Assembly (NCBI RefSeq): GCF_005405905.1
Contig: NZ_BJHU01000016.1
Location: forward strand, 145,150 to 209,149
Direction: 5' to 3'
From: Acidovorax sp. NB1
GTDB lineage: Bacteria; Pseudomonadota; Gammaproteobacteria; Burkholderiales; Burkholderiaceae_C
DNA: 64,000 nt
Made by a program: the position numbers and the translations under genes. Positions 54,807-64,000 of this stretch are shown here, piece by piece (position 1 is the stretch's first letter; every line of letters begins with the position of its first letter). The notes beneath the pieces are model-generated. The model saw nothing but the letters and a program-made list of their open reading frames with translations, did no database searches and had not been told where the DNA came from.

Positions 54807-56345
54807 ATGGCACTCAACGCATCACCCATCACCCTGCACCCCGGCCGCGTCACGCTGCCTGAGCTGCGCCGCATTCACGCTGGCCCCGTGCAACTGGTGC
54901 TGGATGCTTCGGCCCGCGCAGGCCTGCAGCAGTCCCTGGCCACGGTGCAGCGCATCGTCGATGAAGACCAGGTGGTCTATGGCATCAACACCGGCTTTGG
55001 CAAGCTGGCCAGCACCAAGATTGCGCACGACCGCTTAGCCGAACTGCAGCGCAACCTGGTGCTGTCGCACAGCGTGGGCACGGGCGACCCGCTGCCCGAC
55101 GATGTGGTGCGCCTCATCCTGGCGACCAAGGCCGTGAGCCTGGCGCGCGGCCATTCGGGCGTGCGGCCCGAGCTGGTGGACGCCTTGCTGGCGCTGGCCA
55201 ACGCCAACGTGCTGCCGGTGATCCCGGCCAAAGGGTCTGTAGGCGCATCCGGTGACCTGGCGCCGCTGGCGCACATGGCCTGCGTGCTGATCGGCGAAGG
55301 GCAGGCCAAGGTGGACGGCAAGGTGGTGCCGGGTGCCGAGGCCATGCGTTCCATCGGCCTGCAACCGTTTGTGCTGGGTCCCAAGGAAGGGCTGGCGCTG
55401 CTGAACGGTACGCAGGTGTCCACCGCGCTGGCGCTGGCCGGGTTGTTTGGCGCGGAGAGCGTGTTTGCAGCTGCGCTGGTCGCGGGCTGCCTGTCGCTCG
55501 AAGCCATCAAGGGTTCGGTCAAACCCTTTGATGCACGCATTCACGAGGCACGTGGCCAGGCCGGGCAGATCGCCGTGGCCGCTGCCGTGCGTGCGCTGCT
55601 CGACGGCAGCGCCATCGACCCTTCGCACCCGAACTGCGGCCGCGTGCAAGACCCGTACTCCATCCGCTGCGTGCCGCAGGTGATGGGCGCGTGCCTGGAC
55701 AACCTGCATCACGCCGCGCGTGTGCTGACCATTGAGGCGAATGCGGCGTCTGACAACCCGCTCGTATTCGATAACGGCGACGTAATCTCAGGCGGCAACT
55801 TCCACGCCGAGCCCGTGGCTTTTGTGGCCGACATCATTGCGCTGGCCGTGGCCGAGATCGGTGCGATTTCTGAACGCCGCCTGTCTCTGTTGCTGGATCC
55901 AGGCCTGTCAGGCCTGCCCGCCTTCCTGATCCTCGACAGCGGCGTGAACTCGGGCTTCATGATTGCGCAGGTGACCGCCGCCGCGCTGGCGGCGGAAAAC
56001 CAGTGCCTGGCCAACCCCAGCAGCGTGACCAGCCTGCCCACATCGGCCAACCAGGAAGACCATGTCTCCATGGCCACCTACGGCGCACGCCGCCTGGGTG
56101 ACATGGTGCGCAATGCGGCGGTGATGGTCGGCATCGAGGCCATGGCCGCTGCGCAAGGCATGGAATTCGACCGCACACTGAAATCCTCTCCGCTGATCGA
56201 AGCGCAATTCGCCGCCATCCGCGAGCGCGTGGCCTACCTGGAGCAGGACCGTTACCTCGCCCCCGACATCGAAGCCATGCGCGCATGGGCCCAGCAGTCC
56301 ACCTGGCCTGCAGCGCTCACGCAATGCCTGCCCAGCTTCGCCTGA
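54807..56345 (+). CDS. hutH: Histidine ammonia-lyase
   Basis: A 512-residue enzyme of the aromatic ammonia-lyase family. The MIO-forming Ala147-Ser148-Gly149 is in [25 protein letters not shown] and [20 protein letters not shown] are the other family blocks. It turns L-histidine into urocanate and ammonia, the first step of the Hut pathway. The start at 54807 lies 9 nt after the HutC palindrome, with AGGA inside that palindrome serving as ribosome site. hutU follows 40 nt after the stop. Confidence 0.97.
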   Translation: MALNASPITLHPGRVTLPELRRIHAGPVQLVLDASARAGLQQSLATVQRIVDEDQVVYGINTGFGKLASTKIAHDRLAELQRNLVLSHSVGTGDPLPDDVVRLILATKAVSLARGHSGVRPELVDALLALANANVLPVIPAKGSVGASGDLAPLAHMACVLIGEGQAKVDGKVVPGAEAMRSIGLQPFVLGPKEGLALLNGTQVSTALALAGLFGAESVFAAALVAGCLSLEAIKGSVKPFDARIHEARGQAGQIAVAAAVRALLDGSAIDPSHPNCGRVQDPYSIRCVPQVMGACLDNLHHAARVLTIEANAASDNPLVFDNGDVISGGNFHAEPVAFVADIIALAVAEIGAISERRLSLLLDPGLSGLPAFLILDSGVNSGFMIAQVTAAALAAENQCLANPSSVTSLPTSANQEDHVSMATYGARRLGDMVRNAAVMVGIEAMAAAQGMEFDRTLKSSPLIEAQFAAIRERVAYLEQDRYLAPDIEAMRAWAQQSTWPAALTQCLPSFA

Positions 56346-56385
56346 TTTTCTCTACGCATACCCCATTGATTCACAGGAGCCCACC

Positions 56386-58110
56386 ATGAACGCCAACGAC
56401 GCCATCATCGCCGCCGCCTCCAACACCGACCCCCGCCACGACGCCAGCCGCGTGATCCGCGCGCCGCGCGGCAGCCAGCTCACCTGCAAGAGCTGGCTCA
56501 CCGAGGCCGCCTACCGCATGATCCAGAACAACCTCGACCCCGAGGTGGCAGAGCGCCCGCATGACCTGGTGGTGTACGGCGGCATCGGCCGCGCCGCACG
56601 CAACTGGGAGTGTTTTGACCAGATCCTCGCCTCGCTCAAGGACCTGAATGACGACGAGTCGCTGCTCATCCAGTCCGGTAAGCCCGTGGGCGTGTTCAAG
56701 ACGCACGCCAACGCACCGCGCGTGCTGCTGGCCAACTCCAACCTTGTGCCCAAGTGGGCCAACTGGGAGCACTTTAGCGAACTGGACCAGAAGGGCCTGT
56801 TCATGTACGGCCAGATGACCGCCGGCAGCTGGATTTACATCGGCACGCAGGGCATCGTGCAAGGCACCTACGAGACCTTTGCAGAAGCCGGGCGCCAGCA
56901 CTTTGGCGGCTCGCTGGCGGGCAAGTGGATTCTCACGGCTGGGCTGGGCGGCATGGGCGGCGCGCAGCCGCTGGCCGCCACCTTTGCGGGTGCGGTGTCG
57001 CTCAACATCGAATGCCAGCAAAGCAGCATCGACTTCCGCCTGCGCACGCGATATGTGGACAAGCAGGCGCGTGACATTGATCACGCCATCGAACTCATCC
57101 AGCAGCACACAGCCGCCAAGGAGGCCATCTCCATCGCGCTGCTGGGCAACGCGGCCGAGGTGTTGCCCGAGCTGGTCAAGCGTGCCAAGGCGGGTGGCCT
57201 GAAGCCCGACCTGGTCACCGACCAGACCTCCGCCCACGACCTCGTCAACGGCTACCTGCCCGCAGGCTGGACGGTGGCGCAGTGGCGCGCCGCGCAGCAG
57301 GACGTGGGCCAGCATGAAGTGCTGAAGAAGGCGGCAGCCAAATCCTGCGCCGTGCATGTGCAGGCCATGCTCGACTTCCAGGCCATGGGCATCCCCACGG
57401 TGGACTACGGCAACAACATCCGCCAGGTGGCGTTCGACGAAGGCGTGAAGAACGCATTCGACTTCCCCGGCTTTGTGCCCGCCTACATCCGCCCGCTGTT
57501 CTGCGAAGGCAAGGGCCCGTTCCGCTGGGTGGCGTTGTCTGGCGACCCAGAAGATATCCGCAAGACCGACGCCAAGATCAAGGAGCTGTTCCCCGAGAAC
57601 AAACACGTGCACCGCTGGCTCGACATGGCGGGCGAGCGCATCGCTTTCCAGGGTCTGCCCGCACGCATCTGCTGGCTGGGCCTGGGCGAGCGCCACATCG
57701 CGGGCCTGGCCTTCAACGAGATGGTGAAAAACGGCGAGCTGAAGGCGCCCATCGTGATTGGCCGCGACCACCTGGACACCGGCAGCGTGTCCAGCCCCAA
57801 CCGTGAGACCGAAGCCATGAAAGACGGCACCGACGCTGTGAGCGACTGGCCGCTGCTCAACGCGCTGCTCAACACCGCAGGCGGCGCCACCTGGGTCAGC
57901 CTGCACCACGGCGGCGGCGTGGGCATGGGCTACTCGCAGCACTCGGGCATGGTCATCGTGGCCGACGGTACGGATGCAGCGGCCGAGCGCCTGGCGCGCG
58001 TGCTGGTGAATGACTGCGGCAGCGGCGTGATGCGCCACGCCGACGCGGGTTACGAACTGGCCGTGGAGACGGCCAAGAAGCAGGGCCTGAAGCTGCCTAT
58101 GGTGAAGTGA
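56386..58110 (+). CDS. hutU: Urocanate hydratase
   Basis: A 574-residue urocanase. The NAD-binding and active-site regions are seen as [32 protein letters not shown] and [18 protein letters not shown]. It converts urocanate to imidazolonepropionate. The ribosome site AGGAG is 8 nt upstream. Length slightly above the usual 555-560, with a longer N-terminus. No obvious terminator with a T run follows, but a palindrome lies at 58153. Confidence 0.97.
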   Translation: MNANDAIIAAASNTDPRHDASRVIRAPRGSQLTCKSWLTEAAYRMIQNNLDPEVAERPHDLVVYGGIGRAARNWECFDQILASLKDLNDDESLLIQSGKPVGVFKTHANAPRVLLANSNLVPKWANWEHFSELDQKGLFMYGQMTAGSWIYIGTQGIVQGTYETFAEAGRQHFGGSLAGKWILTAGLGGMGGAQPLAATFAGAVSLNIECQQSSIDFRLRTRYVDKQARDIDHAIELIQQHTAAKEAISIALLGNAAEVLPELVKRAKAGGLKPDLVTDQTSAHDLVNGYLPAGWTVAQWRAAQQDVGQHEVLKKAAAKSCAVHVQAMLDFQAMGIPTVDYGNNIRQVAFDEGVKNAFDFPGFVPAYIRPLFCEGKGPFRWVALSGDPEDIRKTDAKIKELFPENKHVHRWLDMAGERIAFQGLPARICWLGLGERHIAGLAFNEMVKNGELKAPIVIGRDHLDTGSVSSPNRETEAMKDGTDAVSDWPLLNALLNTAGGATWVSLHHGGGVGMGYSQHSGMVIVADGTDAAAERLARVLVNDCGSGVMRHADAGYELAVETAKKQGLKLPMVK

Positions 58111-58152
58111 GCCGGTGAAAGTGAGGAAATGACAGGGATGTGAAAAAGGGAA

Positions 58153-58179
58153 CTGCATTCCCATTCCGTGGGAATGCAG
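58153..58179. promoter_or_regulatory. Perfect 11-bp inverted repeat before the IclR gene
   Basis: CTGCATTCCCA, 5-nt spacer TTCCG, TGGGAATGCAG. It contains TTCC/GGAA elements like many IclR-family operators. It lies 43 nt past hutU and just before the regulator gene. With no T run it is more likely an operator than a terminator. Confidence 0.55.
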
Positions 58180-58186
58180 GGTTTGA

Positions 58187-58963
58187 ATGCCGCAGCAATC
58201 CTTTGATACTGAGTCCATGCCCACCCGTGGACCGACCTCCGTTGCCGCCGCTGACCGTGTTCTGCACGTGCTGGCGGTACTGGCGCAGCACGGTCAGCCC
58301 ATGTCGGCGGCCGAGCTGATGGAGGCCACGGGCCTGGCGCGCAGCACGCTGTACCGGCAACTCGCGCGGCTCAAGCTGTGGGGTTTTGTGCTGGAGAGCA
58401 ACGGGCACTACGCGCCCGGCCCGCTCAGCCTGCAACTGGCCCTGGGCTTTGACATGGCGTCGCACCTGGTGCACCAGGCACGGCCGGACATGCAGGCGCT
58501 GGCCCGCCAGTCCCACGAGAGCGTGGGGCTGGTGGTGGCGGTGAACGACAGCGCGGTCTGCCTGGACATGGTGGACAGTACCCAGGCCCTGCGTTGTTCG
58601 TTTGAAAAAGGGCGCAGCGTGCCGCTGCGTGCGGGTGCTTCTGCCAAGTGCCTGCTGGCCCACGTGGCACCTGCTGCACGCAATGCCATTCTGGATCTGC
58701 ATTACGGAGCAGGCACTGCCGCGCGCCAGGCTGCGCAGACCGAGCTGGAAGGTATTGCCAAGGCGGGCTACGCCGTCAGCTCTGGCGAGGTGGATGCCGG
58801 TGTCTGGGGCGTCAGCGTTCCCGTGTTCGGCTCTCCCCGGCAGGCTGCAGGGGCCATCACCCTGATGGCCCCGATCTTGCGAGCCCAAGGGCAAGAGGCC
58901 GCGCTCACCGGTATGGCGGTGGTTGCCGCAGCGCGCATCTCCCGCCAGCTCACCCCTCCCTGA
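58187..58963 (+). CDS. IclR-family transcriptional regulator
   Basis: A 258-residue regulator. A winged helix is at about 18-80 (RVLHVLAVLAQHGQPMSAAE, ATGLARSTLYRQLARLKLWG) and the IclR effector domain is at about 90-250, with SVPLRAGASAKCLLAHV (the ligand-pocket region). It stands between hutU and a polar amino-acid ABC importer and probably controls the latter operon. The start could alternatively be MPTRGPTS at residue 11. The effector is unknown; a histidine-derived or glutamate-like ligand is an inference from context. Confidence 0.88.
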   Translation: MPQQSFDTESMPTRGPTSVAAADRVLHVLAVLAQHGQPMSAAELMEATGLARSTLYRQLARLKLWGFVLESNGHYAPGPLSLQLALGFDMASHLVHQARPDMQALARQSHESVGLVVAVNDSAVCLDMVDSTQALRCSFEKGRSVPLRAGASAKCLLAHVAPAARNAILDLHYGAGTAARQAAQTELEGIAKAGYAVSSGEVDAGVWGVSVPVFGSPRQAAGAITLMAPILRAQGQEAALTGMAVVAAARISRQLTPP

Positions 58964-58995
58964 ATTCCCTCACCCCTCCCCAAGGAGCTTTCCCC

Positions 58996-59745
58996 ATGAA
59001 CCTTCGTCGCAACCTTCTTCTGGCCAGCCTGGCCGCCGCAGCTTTTTGCACCACGGGTGCACAGGCCCAGGACAACGTCCTGCGTGTGGGCACCGATGCC
59101 ACGTTCCCACCCATGGAGTTTGTCGAGAACGGCAAGCGCACGGGCTTCGACATCGAGCTGGTGGAGGCGATTGCGAAGACGATGGGCAAGCAGGTCGAGT
59201 GGGTGGACATCGACTTCAAGGGCCTGATCCCCGGCCTGATCTCCAAGCGCTTCGACATGGCCGTATCGGCCATCTACATCACCGACGAGCGCAAGAAGGT
59301 GGTGGACTTTACCGATTCCTACTACGCCGGTGGCCTGGTGGTGATGGTGAAAGACAACAACACCAGCATTAAGAAGCTGACCGATCTGGACGGCAAGAAA
59401 GTCAGCGTGCAGGTAGGCACCAAGTCGGTGGGCTACCTGACCGAAAAATTCCCCAAGGTGCAACGCGTCGAGGTCGAAAAGAACCAGGAGATGTTCAACT
59501 TGGTGGACATCGGCCGCGCCGATGCCGCCGTGACCGGCAAACCCGCCGCCTTCCAGTATGTGCGCACCCGCCCAGGCCTGCGTGTGCTCGATGAACAGCT
59601 CACCACCGAGGAATACGGCATGGCCTTGCGCAAGGACACGCCCGAGCTGACGAAGGCCGTGAACGGTGCCATCACCAAGCTCAAGGCCGATGGCACCTAC
59701 GCGGCCATCGTCAAGAAGTGGTTCAGCAACAGCGCTGCCAAGTAA
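58996..59745 (+). CDS. Polar amino-acid ABC transporter substrate-binding protein
   Basis: A 249-residue periplasmic protein of the family 3 (HisJ/GlnH/FliY) binding proteins. The signal peptide is residues 1-24 (AQA cut). RVGTDATFPPMEFVENGKRT and GFDIELVEAIAKTMGKQVEW are family hallmarks, with the ligand-gripping Arg in SAIYITDERKKVVDFTDSYY. AAGGAG lies 8 nt before the ATG. It most probably binds histidine, glutamine or a related amino acid. First gene of the importer operon. Confidence 0.93.
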   Translation: MNLRRNLLLASLAAAAFCTTGAQAQDNVLRVGTDATFPPMEFVENGKRTGFDIELVEAIAKTMGKQVEWVDIDFKGLIPGLISKRFDMAVSAIYITDERKKVVDFTDSYYAGGLVVMVKDNNTSIKKLTDLDGKKVSVQVGTKSVGYLTEKFPKVQRVEVEKNQEMFNLVDIGRADAAVTGKPAAFQYVRTRPGLRVLDEQLTTEEYGMALRKDTPELTKAVNGAITKLKADGTYAAIVKKWFSNSAAK

Positions 59746-59771
59746 GCCACCCACGGTTGCCGAACTGAGCC

Positions 59772-60440
59772 ATGGAACTCGATTTTTCTCCTGTCTGGGC
59801 CGGGGTGCCGCAGCTGCTGGCGGGTGCGCTGGTGACTGTGGAAATCACGGCCGCCTCGCTGCTGCTGGGCTGCGTCATGGGCCTTTTGGTGGGCATTGGC
59901 CGCCTGAACCCCAAGCGCCGTGTGGTTTACGCCCTGTGCACTGCCTACGTGGCCGCAATCCGTGGCACGCCGCTGCTGGTGCAGCTGTTCATCCTGTTCT
60001 TTGGCCTGCCGCAGTTCGGCGTCTTGCTGCCCGCGTTTGTGTGCGGTGTGATCGGCCTGGGCATCTACTCGGGCGCCTATGTGTCCGAGGTGGTGCGTGG
60101 GGCCATCCAGTCCATCGACAAGGGGCAGATGGAGGCTGCGCGCTCTATCGGCATGTCGTCGGGTCTCGCCATGCGCACCGTGGTGCTGCCGCAGGCCGTG
60201 GTGCGCATGATTCCGCCGCTGGGCAATGAGTTCATTGCGCTCATCAAGAACTCGGCGCTGGTGTCGCTGCTCACCATCCACGACCTGATGCACGAGGGGC
60301 AGAAGATCATCAGCGTGTCATACCGTTCGCTGGAGGTGTACCTCGCGATTGCGGTCGTGTATTTCATCCTCACAGGTGCCACCACGCTGGTGCTGCGCCG
60401 GATCGAGTTGCGCCTGCGCGCCGGGGGGATGGTGCAATGA
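59772..60440 (+). CDS. Polar amino-acid ABC transporter permease
   Basis: A 222-residue His/Glu/Gln/Arg-type permease with about five helices. Family blocks are [18 protein letters not shown] and the EAA loop [20 protein letters not shown]. It overlaps the ATPase gene by four bases. Confidence 0.94.
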   Translation: MELDFSPVWAGVPQLLAGALVTVEITAASLLLGCVMGLLVGIGRLNPKRRVVYALCTAYVAAIRGTPLLVQLFILFFGLPQFGVLLPAFVCGVIGLGIYSGAYVSEVVRGAIQSIDKGQMEAARSIGMSSGLAMRTVVLPQAVVRMIPPLGNEFIALIKNSALVSLLTIHDLMHEGQKIISVSYRSLEVYLAIAVVYFILTGATTLVLRRIELRLRAGGMVQ

Positions 60441-61231
60441 AGAAAGCGTCTGTGATGAATGCGGGGGATGCGTCCACCCAGCCCATGGTGCGGATTCGCG
60501 GGCTGCGCAAGGCGTTTGGCAGCCATGTGGTGCTGAACGGCATCGACTTTGACGTGCTGCCGTCGCAGGTGGTGGTGGTCATCGGGCCCAGCGGCTCGGG
60601 AAAAAGCACCTTCTTGCGTTGCTGCAACGGCCTGGAGCAGCCCGAGGGCGGCACGGTCGAGATCTGCGGCCGCACGCTGGTGCAGGACGGACGCATGCTG
60701 CCCGACCATGACCTCAACGCCCTGCGCGAAGAGGTGGGCATGGTGTTCCAGTCGTTCAACTTGTTTCCGCACCTGTCGGTGCTCGACAACGTCACGCTGG
60801 GCCCGCGCAAGCTGCGCGGCCTGTCGCGCAAGGACGCCGAGGAGCGTGCCCAGGCCCTGCTGGCCAAGGTGGGCCTGGCGCACAAGGCCACGGCCATGCC
60901 CGCCAGCCTGTCGGGTGGGCAAAAGCAGCGGGTGGCCATCGCCCGCGCGCTGGCCATGGAGCCGCGCGTGATGCTGTTCGACGAGCCCACGTCGGCGCTG
61001 GACCCGGAGCTGGTGGGCGAGGTGCTGCAGGTCATGAAGCTGCTGGCCAGCGAAGGCATGACCATGATGGTGGTCACGCACGAAATGGACTTTGCGCGCG
61101 AGGTGGGCGATGTGGTGGTCGTGATGGACGGCGGCGGCATCATCGAGGCCGGTGCACCGGCCACCATCTTCACCAACCCCACGCAGGAGCGCACGCGTTC
61201 TTTCCTGCAAGCCGTGCTCACGCGCGCCTGA
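60437..61231 (+). CDS. Polar amino-acid ABC transporter ATP-binding protein
   Basis: A 264-residue ATPase of the GlnQ/HisP type. Walker [10 protein letters not shown] is at 50-58, [20 protein letters not shown] is the Q-loop region, and [17 protein letters not shown] and [18 protein letters not shown] complete the core. A 16-residue N-terminal extension precedes the domain. The dioxygenase gene follows after 61 nt. Confidence 0.95.
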   Translation: MKKASVMNAGDASTQPMVRIRGLRKAFGSHVVLNGIDFDVLPSQVVVVIGPSGSGKSTFLRCCNGLEQPEGGTVEICGRTLVQDGRMLPDHDLNALREEVGMVFQSFNLFPHLSVLDNVTLGPRKLRGLSRKDAEERAQALLAKVGLAHKATAMPASLSGGQKQRVAIARALAMEPRVMLFDEPTSALDPELVGEVLQVMKLLASEGMTMMVVTHEMDFAREVGDVVVVMDGGGIIEAGAPATIFTNPTQERTRSFLQAVLTRA

Positions 61232-61292
61232 GGCCCGAGGCTGGGAGCGGCGTGGTGCACCATGGTCAACAACTATCAAGGAGACAACCCCG

Positions 61293-62180
61293 ATGCCCCA
61301 GCCTTCATCAGCCTTGGACACACCCTTGCAAGCACGCTTTCGGCAGCGTTTGCAGGAGCGCCTGACTGCAGACGACATTGCGCGTTTTGACCGCGATGGC
61401 GCCCTCTGCATCAAGCAGCTGCTCACGCCCGATGAAGTCGCACTGCTGCGCGAAGGTATCGACGCCAACCTGGCCGCGCCCAGCCCGCGTGCCAAGGTGG
61501 CCAGCCGCCCGGATGACCCGGGCCGGTTCTTCGAGGACTTCTGCAACTGGCAGGACATCCCGCAGTTTGGCCGTTTTGTGCGCGAGACGCCGCTGGCCCT
61601 GGCCGCGCAGCGCCTGATGCAGTCGCGCACCGTGCGGCTGTACCACGACCATGTGCTGGTCAAGGAGCCGGGCACGCGCCAGCGCACGCCCTGGCACCAG
61701 GACCAGCCCTACTACAACATCGACGGCAAACAGAACATCAGCATGTGGATTCCGGTCGATCCGGTATCCCGCGCTGCGACGCTGGAGTTTGTGGCCGGTT
61801 CGCACAAGGGCCCGTGGCTCATGCCGCGCACCTTCATGGACAACCAGGCGAAATGGTTCCCCGAAGGCAGCCTGCAGGACCTGCCCAACGTCGAGGCCGA
61901 CCGCGATGCCTTCCCCATCGTGGGCTGGGAGATCGAGCCCGGCGACGTGGTGTGCTTCCATATGCTCACGCTGCACGCGGCCGGTGGGGTGGAGGGCCGC
62001 AACCGCCGCCGTGTGTTCTCAGTGCGCTTTCTCGGTGATGACACGCGCCATGCGCCCCGGCCCTGGAAGACCTCGCCCGAGTTCCCCGGCCTTGCCGATG
62101 AACTGCCCGCCGGGGCTGAGATGAACCACCTGCTGTTCCCGCTGCTGATTGCGGGCGCAGAGCAGACCACGGCCAACTGA
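61293..62180 (+). CDS. PhyH-family Fe(II)/2-oxoglutarate dioxygenase
   Basis: A 295-residue phytanoyl-CoA-dioxygenase-like protein. The iron facial triad is visible as His135-x-Asp137 (TPWHQDQPYYNID) and a distal His, most likely His228 (MLTLHAAGG), followed by the Arg stretch RRRVFSVRF that binds 2-oxoglutarate. PhyH proteins hydroxylate small molecules with release of CO2 and succinate. AAGGAG lies 8 nt before the ATG. It sits between an amino-acid importer and hutD, so a histidine- or imidazole-related substrate is possible. The standard Hut pathway has no such step. Confidence 0.88.
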   Translation: MPQPSSALDTPLQARFRQRLQERLTADDIARFDRDGALCIKQLLTPDEVALLREGIDANLAAPSPRAKVASRPDDPGRFFEDFCNWQDIPQFGRFVRETPLALAAQRLMQSRTVRLYHDHVLVKEPGTRQRTPWHQDQPYYNIDGKQNISMWIPVDPVSRAATLEFVAGSHKGPWLMPRTFMDNQAKWFPEGSLQDLPNVEADRDAFPIVGWEIEPGDVVCFHMLTLHAAGGVEGRNRRRVFSVRFLGDDTRHAPRPWKTSPEFPGLADELPAGAEMNHLLFPLLIAGAEQTTAN

Positions 62181-62197
62181 CGAGGGATACAACGACG

Positions 62198-62812
62198 ATG
62201 GCGATGCACTTTTTTGACCTGGCCACCACGCCCAGCATGCCCTGGAAAAACGGCGGCGGCAGCACGCAGGAACTGGCCTGCTGGCCCCCGGGCGCGGACA
62301 TGAACAGCTTTGAGTGGCGCGTGAGCCTGGCCACGGTGGACCGGCCCGGGCCGTTCTCCGTCTTCCCCGGGATTGACCGCCAGATCATGCTGCTTTCTGG
62401 CGACGGTCTGCACCTGCGCAGCCCTGGCTGGGAGCACCGGCTGGAGCCGCGCTGGCAGCCGTTTGCATTCTCGGGCGACGACGCGGTGGACGGCGCCATG
62501 CTGGGCGGCACCTCCAAGGACTTCAATCTCATGCAGCGGCGCGGCCAATGGCAGGGCCCGCTGCGGGTGGTGGCCGATGCGCAATCGCCCGGCGGTGCGC
62601 CTGCAGGTTTGTGTCTGGTGTTGCAGGGCGACTGGCAGTGGGGGGCACAAGGCGCGGAACCCCGTGCGTTGACAGCGGGGCAGGGCTTTTGGTGGGGGGG
62701 CGATGGCGCACCTGTGCCGGGGCGGCTGGAGCCTGTGCAGGCAGCGGGCGCGACCGATGCGCCCGCACTGGTCTGGATCGCTTTGCAGCCCGGTGTCGCT
62801 GCAAAAAATTGA
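62198..62812 (+). CDS. hutD: HutD-family protein
   Basis: A 204-residue cupin-like protein. The HutD start region TTPSMPWKNGGGSTQELACW, WRVSLATVDRPGPFSVFPGI, and GGTSKDFNLMQRRG are diagnostic. HutD is thought to limit hut induction, possibly by binding N-formylglutamate, and acts alongside HutC in Pseudomonas. The stop codon at 62810-62812 abuts a repeat A copy, which separates it from hutI. Confidence 0.93.
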   Translation: MAMHFFDLATTPSMPWKNGGGSTQELACWPPGADMNSFEWRVSLATVDRPGPFSVFPGIDRQIMLLSGDGLHLRSPGWEHRLEPRWQPFAFSGDDAVDGAMLGGTSKDFNLMQRRGQWQGPLRVVADAQSPGGAPAGLCLVLQGDWQWGAQGAEPRALTAGQGFWWGGDGAPVPGRLEPVQAAGATDAPALVWIALQPGVAAKN

Positions 62813-62875
62813 ATAAAAATGGCCGCTACCGCGCGATAGGTAATCGCTGATAGCTATCATTTGTATAGCATTTAA
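62812..62875 (+). repeat. Dispersed repeat A, between hutD and hutI
   Basis: It contains two hairpins: GCGAT/ATCGC and GCTAT/ATAGC (the latter across CATTTGT). The first half is almost identical to the copy at 11003. It lies inside the likely hutD-hutI transcript. Confidence 0.8.
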
Positions 62876-62900
62876 CACGGAGCCCGTGGTGGGCAGGCAG

Positions 62901-64000
62901 ATGCAAGACAAGGACAACAACGGTCACCCCCACGGGGGGGCCGCCAGCGAGAGTGCCGATGGTGTGTGGCTGAATCTGAAGCCCGTGCCCGGCCTCTGGG
63001 TGGTCGATGAACCTGTGCCTGAGTGCCAACTGGCCTGCGTGGTGGTGCAGGGCGGCCGCATGGCCTGGGTGGGGCCCGAGGCGCAATTGCCCGCCGCCTA
63101 CCAGCCACTGCGCCGCCACGACGGACGGGGTGCGCTGGCCACCCCTGGCCTTGTGGACTGCCACACCCACCTGGTCTACGGCGGCCAGCGCGCCAACGAA
63201 TTCGCCATGCGGCTGGCGGGTGCCACGTATGAAGAAGTGGCCAAGGCAGGTGGCGGCATCGTGTCGTCGGTGAAGGCTACGCGCGCGGCGTCGGAAGACG
63301 AACTGTTTGCCCAGGCCGCACCGCGCCTGCAAGCCTTGCTGGCCGAAGGCGTGTGCGCCATCGAGATCAAGTCCGGCTATGGTCTGGCGCTGGAGCATGA
63401 GCGCAAACAGCTGCGCGTGGCCCGCCGCCTGGGCGAAGCGTTTGGCGTGACGGTGCGCACCACCTTTTTGGGCGCGCACGCGCTGCCGCCCGAGTACGCA
63501 GGCCGCAGCCAAGCCTATGTCGATCTGGTCTGCAACGAGATGCTGCCCGCGCTGGCCGCTGAGGGCCTGGTGGATGCGGTGGACGTGTTCTGCGAACGCA
63601 TCGCCTTCACGCTGGCCGAGACCGAGCAGGTCTTTCAGGCCGCGCAGAAGCTTGGCATCCCCGTCAAGCTGCATGCGGAGCAACTCTCGGACATGGGAGG
63701 CTCGGCACTGGCCGCGCGCTACGGCGCACTGTCGTGCGACCACATCGAACACCTGTCGGCCGACGGCATTGCCGCGATGAAGGCTGCAGGCACGGTGGCC
63801 GTGCTGCTGCCCGGCGCCTACTACACGCTGCGCGACACGCACCTGCCGCCCATCGCACAGCTGCGCGATGCGGGTGTGCCCATGGCGGTCTCCACCGACC
63901 ACAACCCCGGCACCTCGCCCGCGCTCAGCCTGCTGCTCATGGCCAACATGGCCTGCACCTTGTTCCGCCTGACGGTGCCCGAGGCGCTGGCTGGCATCAC
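62901..64000 (+). CDS. hutI: Imidazolonepropionase, 3' end beyond window
   Basis: At least 366 residues of an open frame that leaves the window. The metal motif is [14 protein letters not shown]. Further blocks are [55 protein letters not shown] and [10 protein letters not shown]. It opens imidazolonepropionate to N-formimidoylglutamate. About 25 residues precede the usual start region. ATG 62901 is used here; in-frame GTG codons at 62886 and 62889 follow a GGAG and are alternatives. Expected full length is about 400-420, so only the last few dozen residues are missing. Confidence 0.94.
   Translation, partial: MQDKDNNGHPHGGAASESADGVWLNLKPVPGLWVVDEPVPECQLACVVVQGGRMAWVGPEAQLPAAYQPLRRHDGRGALATPGLVDCHTHLVYGGQRANEFAMRLAGATYEEVAKAGGGIVSSVKATRAASEDELFAQAAPRLQALLAEGVCAIEIKSGYGLALEHERKQLRVARRLGEAFGVTVRTTFLGAHALPPEYAGRSQAYVDLVCNEMLPALAAEGLVDAVDVFCERIAFTLAETEQVFQAAQKLGIPVKLHAEQLSDMGGSALAARYGALSCDHIEHLSADGIAAMKAAGTVAVLLPGAYYTLRDTHLPPIAQLRDAGVPMAVSTDHNPGTSPALSLLLMANMACTLFRLTVPEALAGI

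Noticed and set aside
11003-62875. Repeat A copies as a CRISPR array
   Set aside because: The copies are kilobases apart, vary in sequence and show no spacer pattern or cas genes.
62901-64000. hutI as a truncated pseudogene
   Set aside because: The frame is open to the window edge with all motifs intact. The missing end is due to the window boundary.

Overview
The window looks like a chromosomal segment of a high-GC betaproteobacterium of the family Comamonadaceae, most likely Acidovorax or a close relative. The evidence is the block gyrA-serC-pheA-tyrA-aroA/cmk-rpsA-ihfB with aroA and cmk fused in one reading frame, the divergent ompA-ubiG-gph block ending in tmRNA, and short dispersed intergenic repeats. 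All calls come from reading the sequence and from recalled family knowledge; no database search was run. I saw no prophage, insertion sequence or CRISPR array.

Layout. 1-5.4 kb: the 3' end of tRNA-Asp with a terminator, a LysR regulator divergent from a GNAT acetyltransferase, a decayed MFS transporter, an SDR dehydrogenase, an orphan periplasmic Fe(III)-binding protein and a PHA phasin. 5.6-17.8 kb: a histone-deacetylase-like hydrolase with a thioesterase, pncB, an NhaD-type antiporter with a 2-hydroxyacid dehydrogenase, rmuC with an MFS transporter, a TPR/outer-membrane-barrel protein paired with a FecR-domain protein that has a proline-rich tail, a LOG-family protein and crcB. 17.9-25.2 kb: a TRAP transporter, a MarR-type regulator and a giant fused hydantoinase/oxoprolinase, probably one catabolic unit. 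25.3-31.5 kb: a six-gene Mrp cation/proton antiporter operon with fused MrpA-MrpB. 31.6-44.2 kb: a minus-strand run from gyrA down through aromatic amino acid and serine synthesis, cytidylate kinase, ribosomal protein S1, IHF beta, LapA/LapB and a ComEA-like protein. 44.4-46.9 kb: ompA-like, ubiG, gph and tmRNA. 47-50.8 kb: two small unknown genes, then two Spy/CpxP-like genes in tandem with an OmpR-type response regulator and a histidine kinase. 51.1-64 kb: a histidine-utilisation locus comprising a NitT/TauT-type ABC importer, hutC, hutH, hutU, an IclR regulator, a polar amino-acid ABC importer, a PhyH-type dioxygenase, hutD, and hutI running off the right edge.

Functional logic. Two matching palindromes (TGTATATACA core) lie before the first transporter and before hutH and are the likely HutC operators. 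They would join uptake, the regulator and the catabolic enzymes into one urocanate-responsive regulon. The IclR regulator, with its own perfect inverted repeat upstream, may control the second importer, the dioxygenase and hutD/hutI. The dioxygenase has no place in the standard Hut pathway and is the most interesting metabolic anomaly.

The strongest structural signal not explained by genes is a family of roughly 60-bp imperfect-palindrome repeats, with about 11 copies in the window. They sit at gene ends or beginnings, supply stop codons or initiation regions, and in two cases (crcB and aroA) appear to be translated. A second, GC-rich repeat family follows tyrA and hutC.
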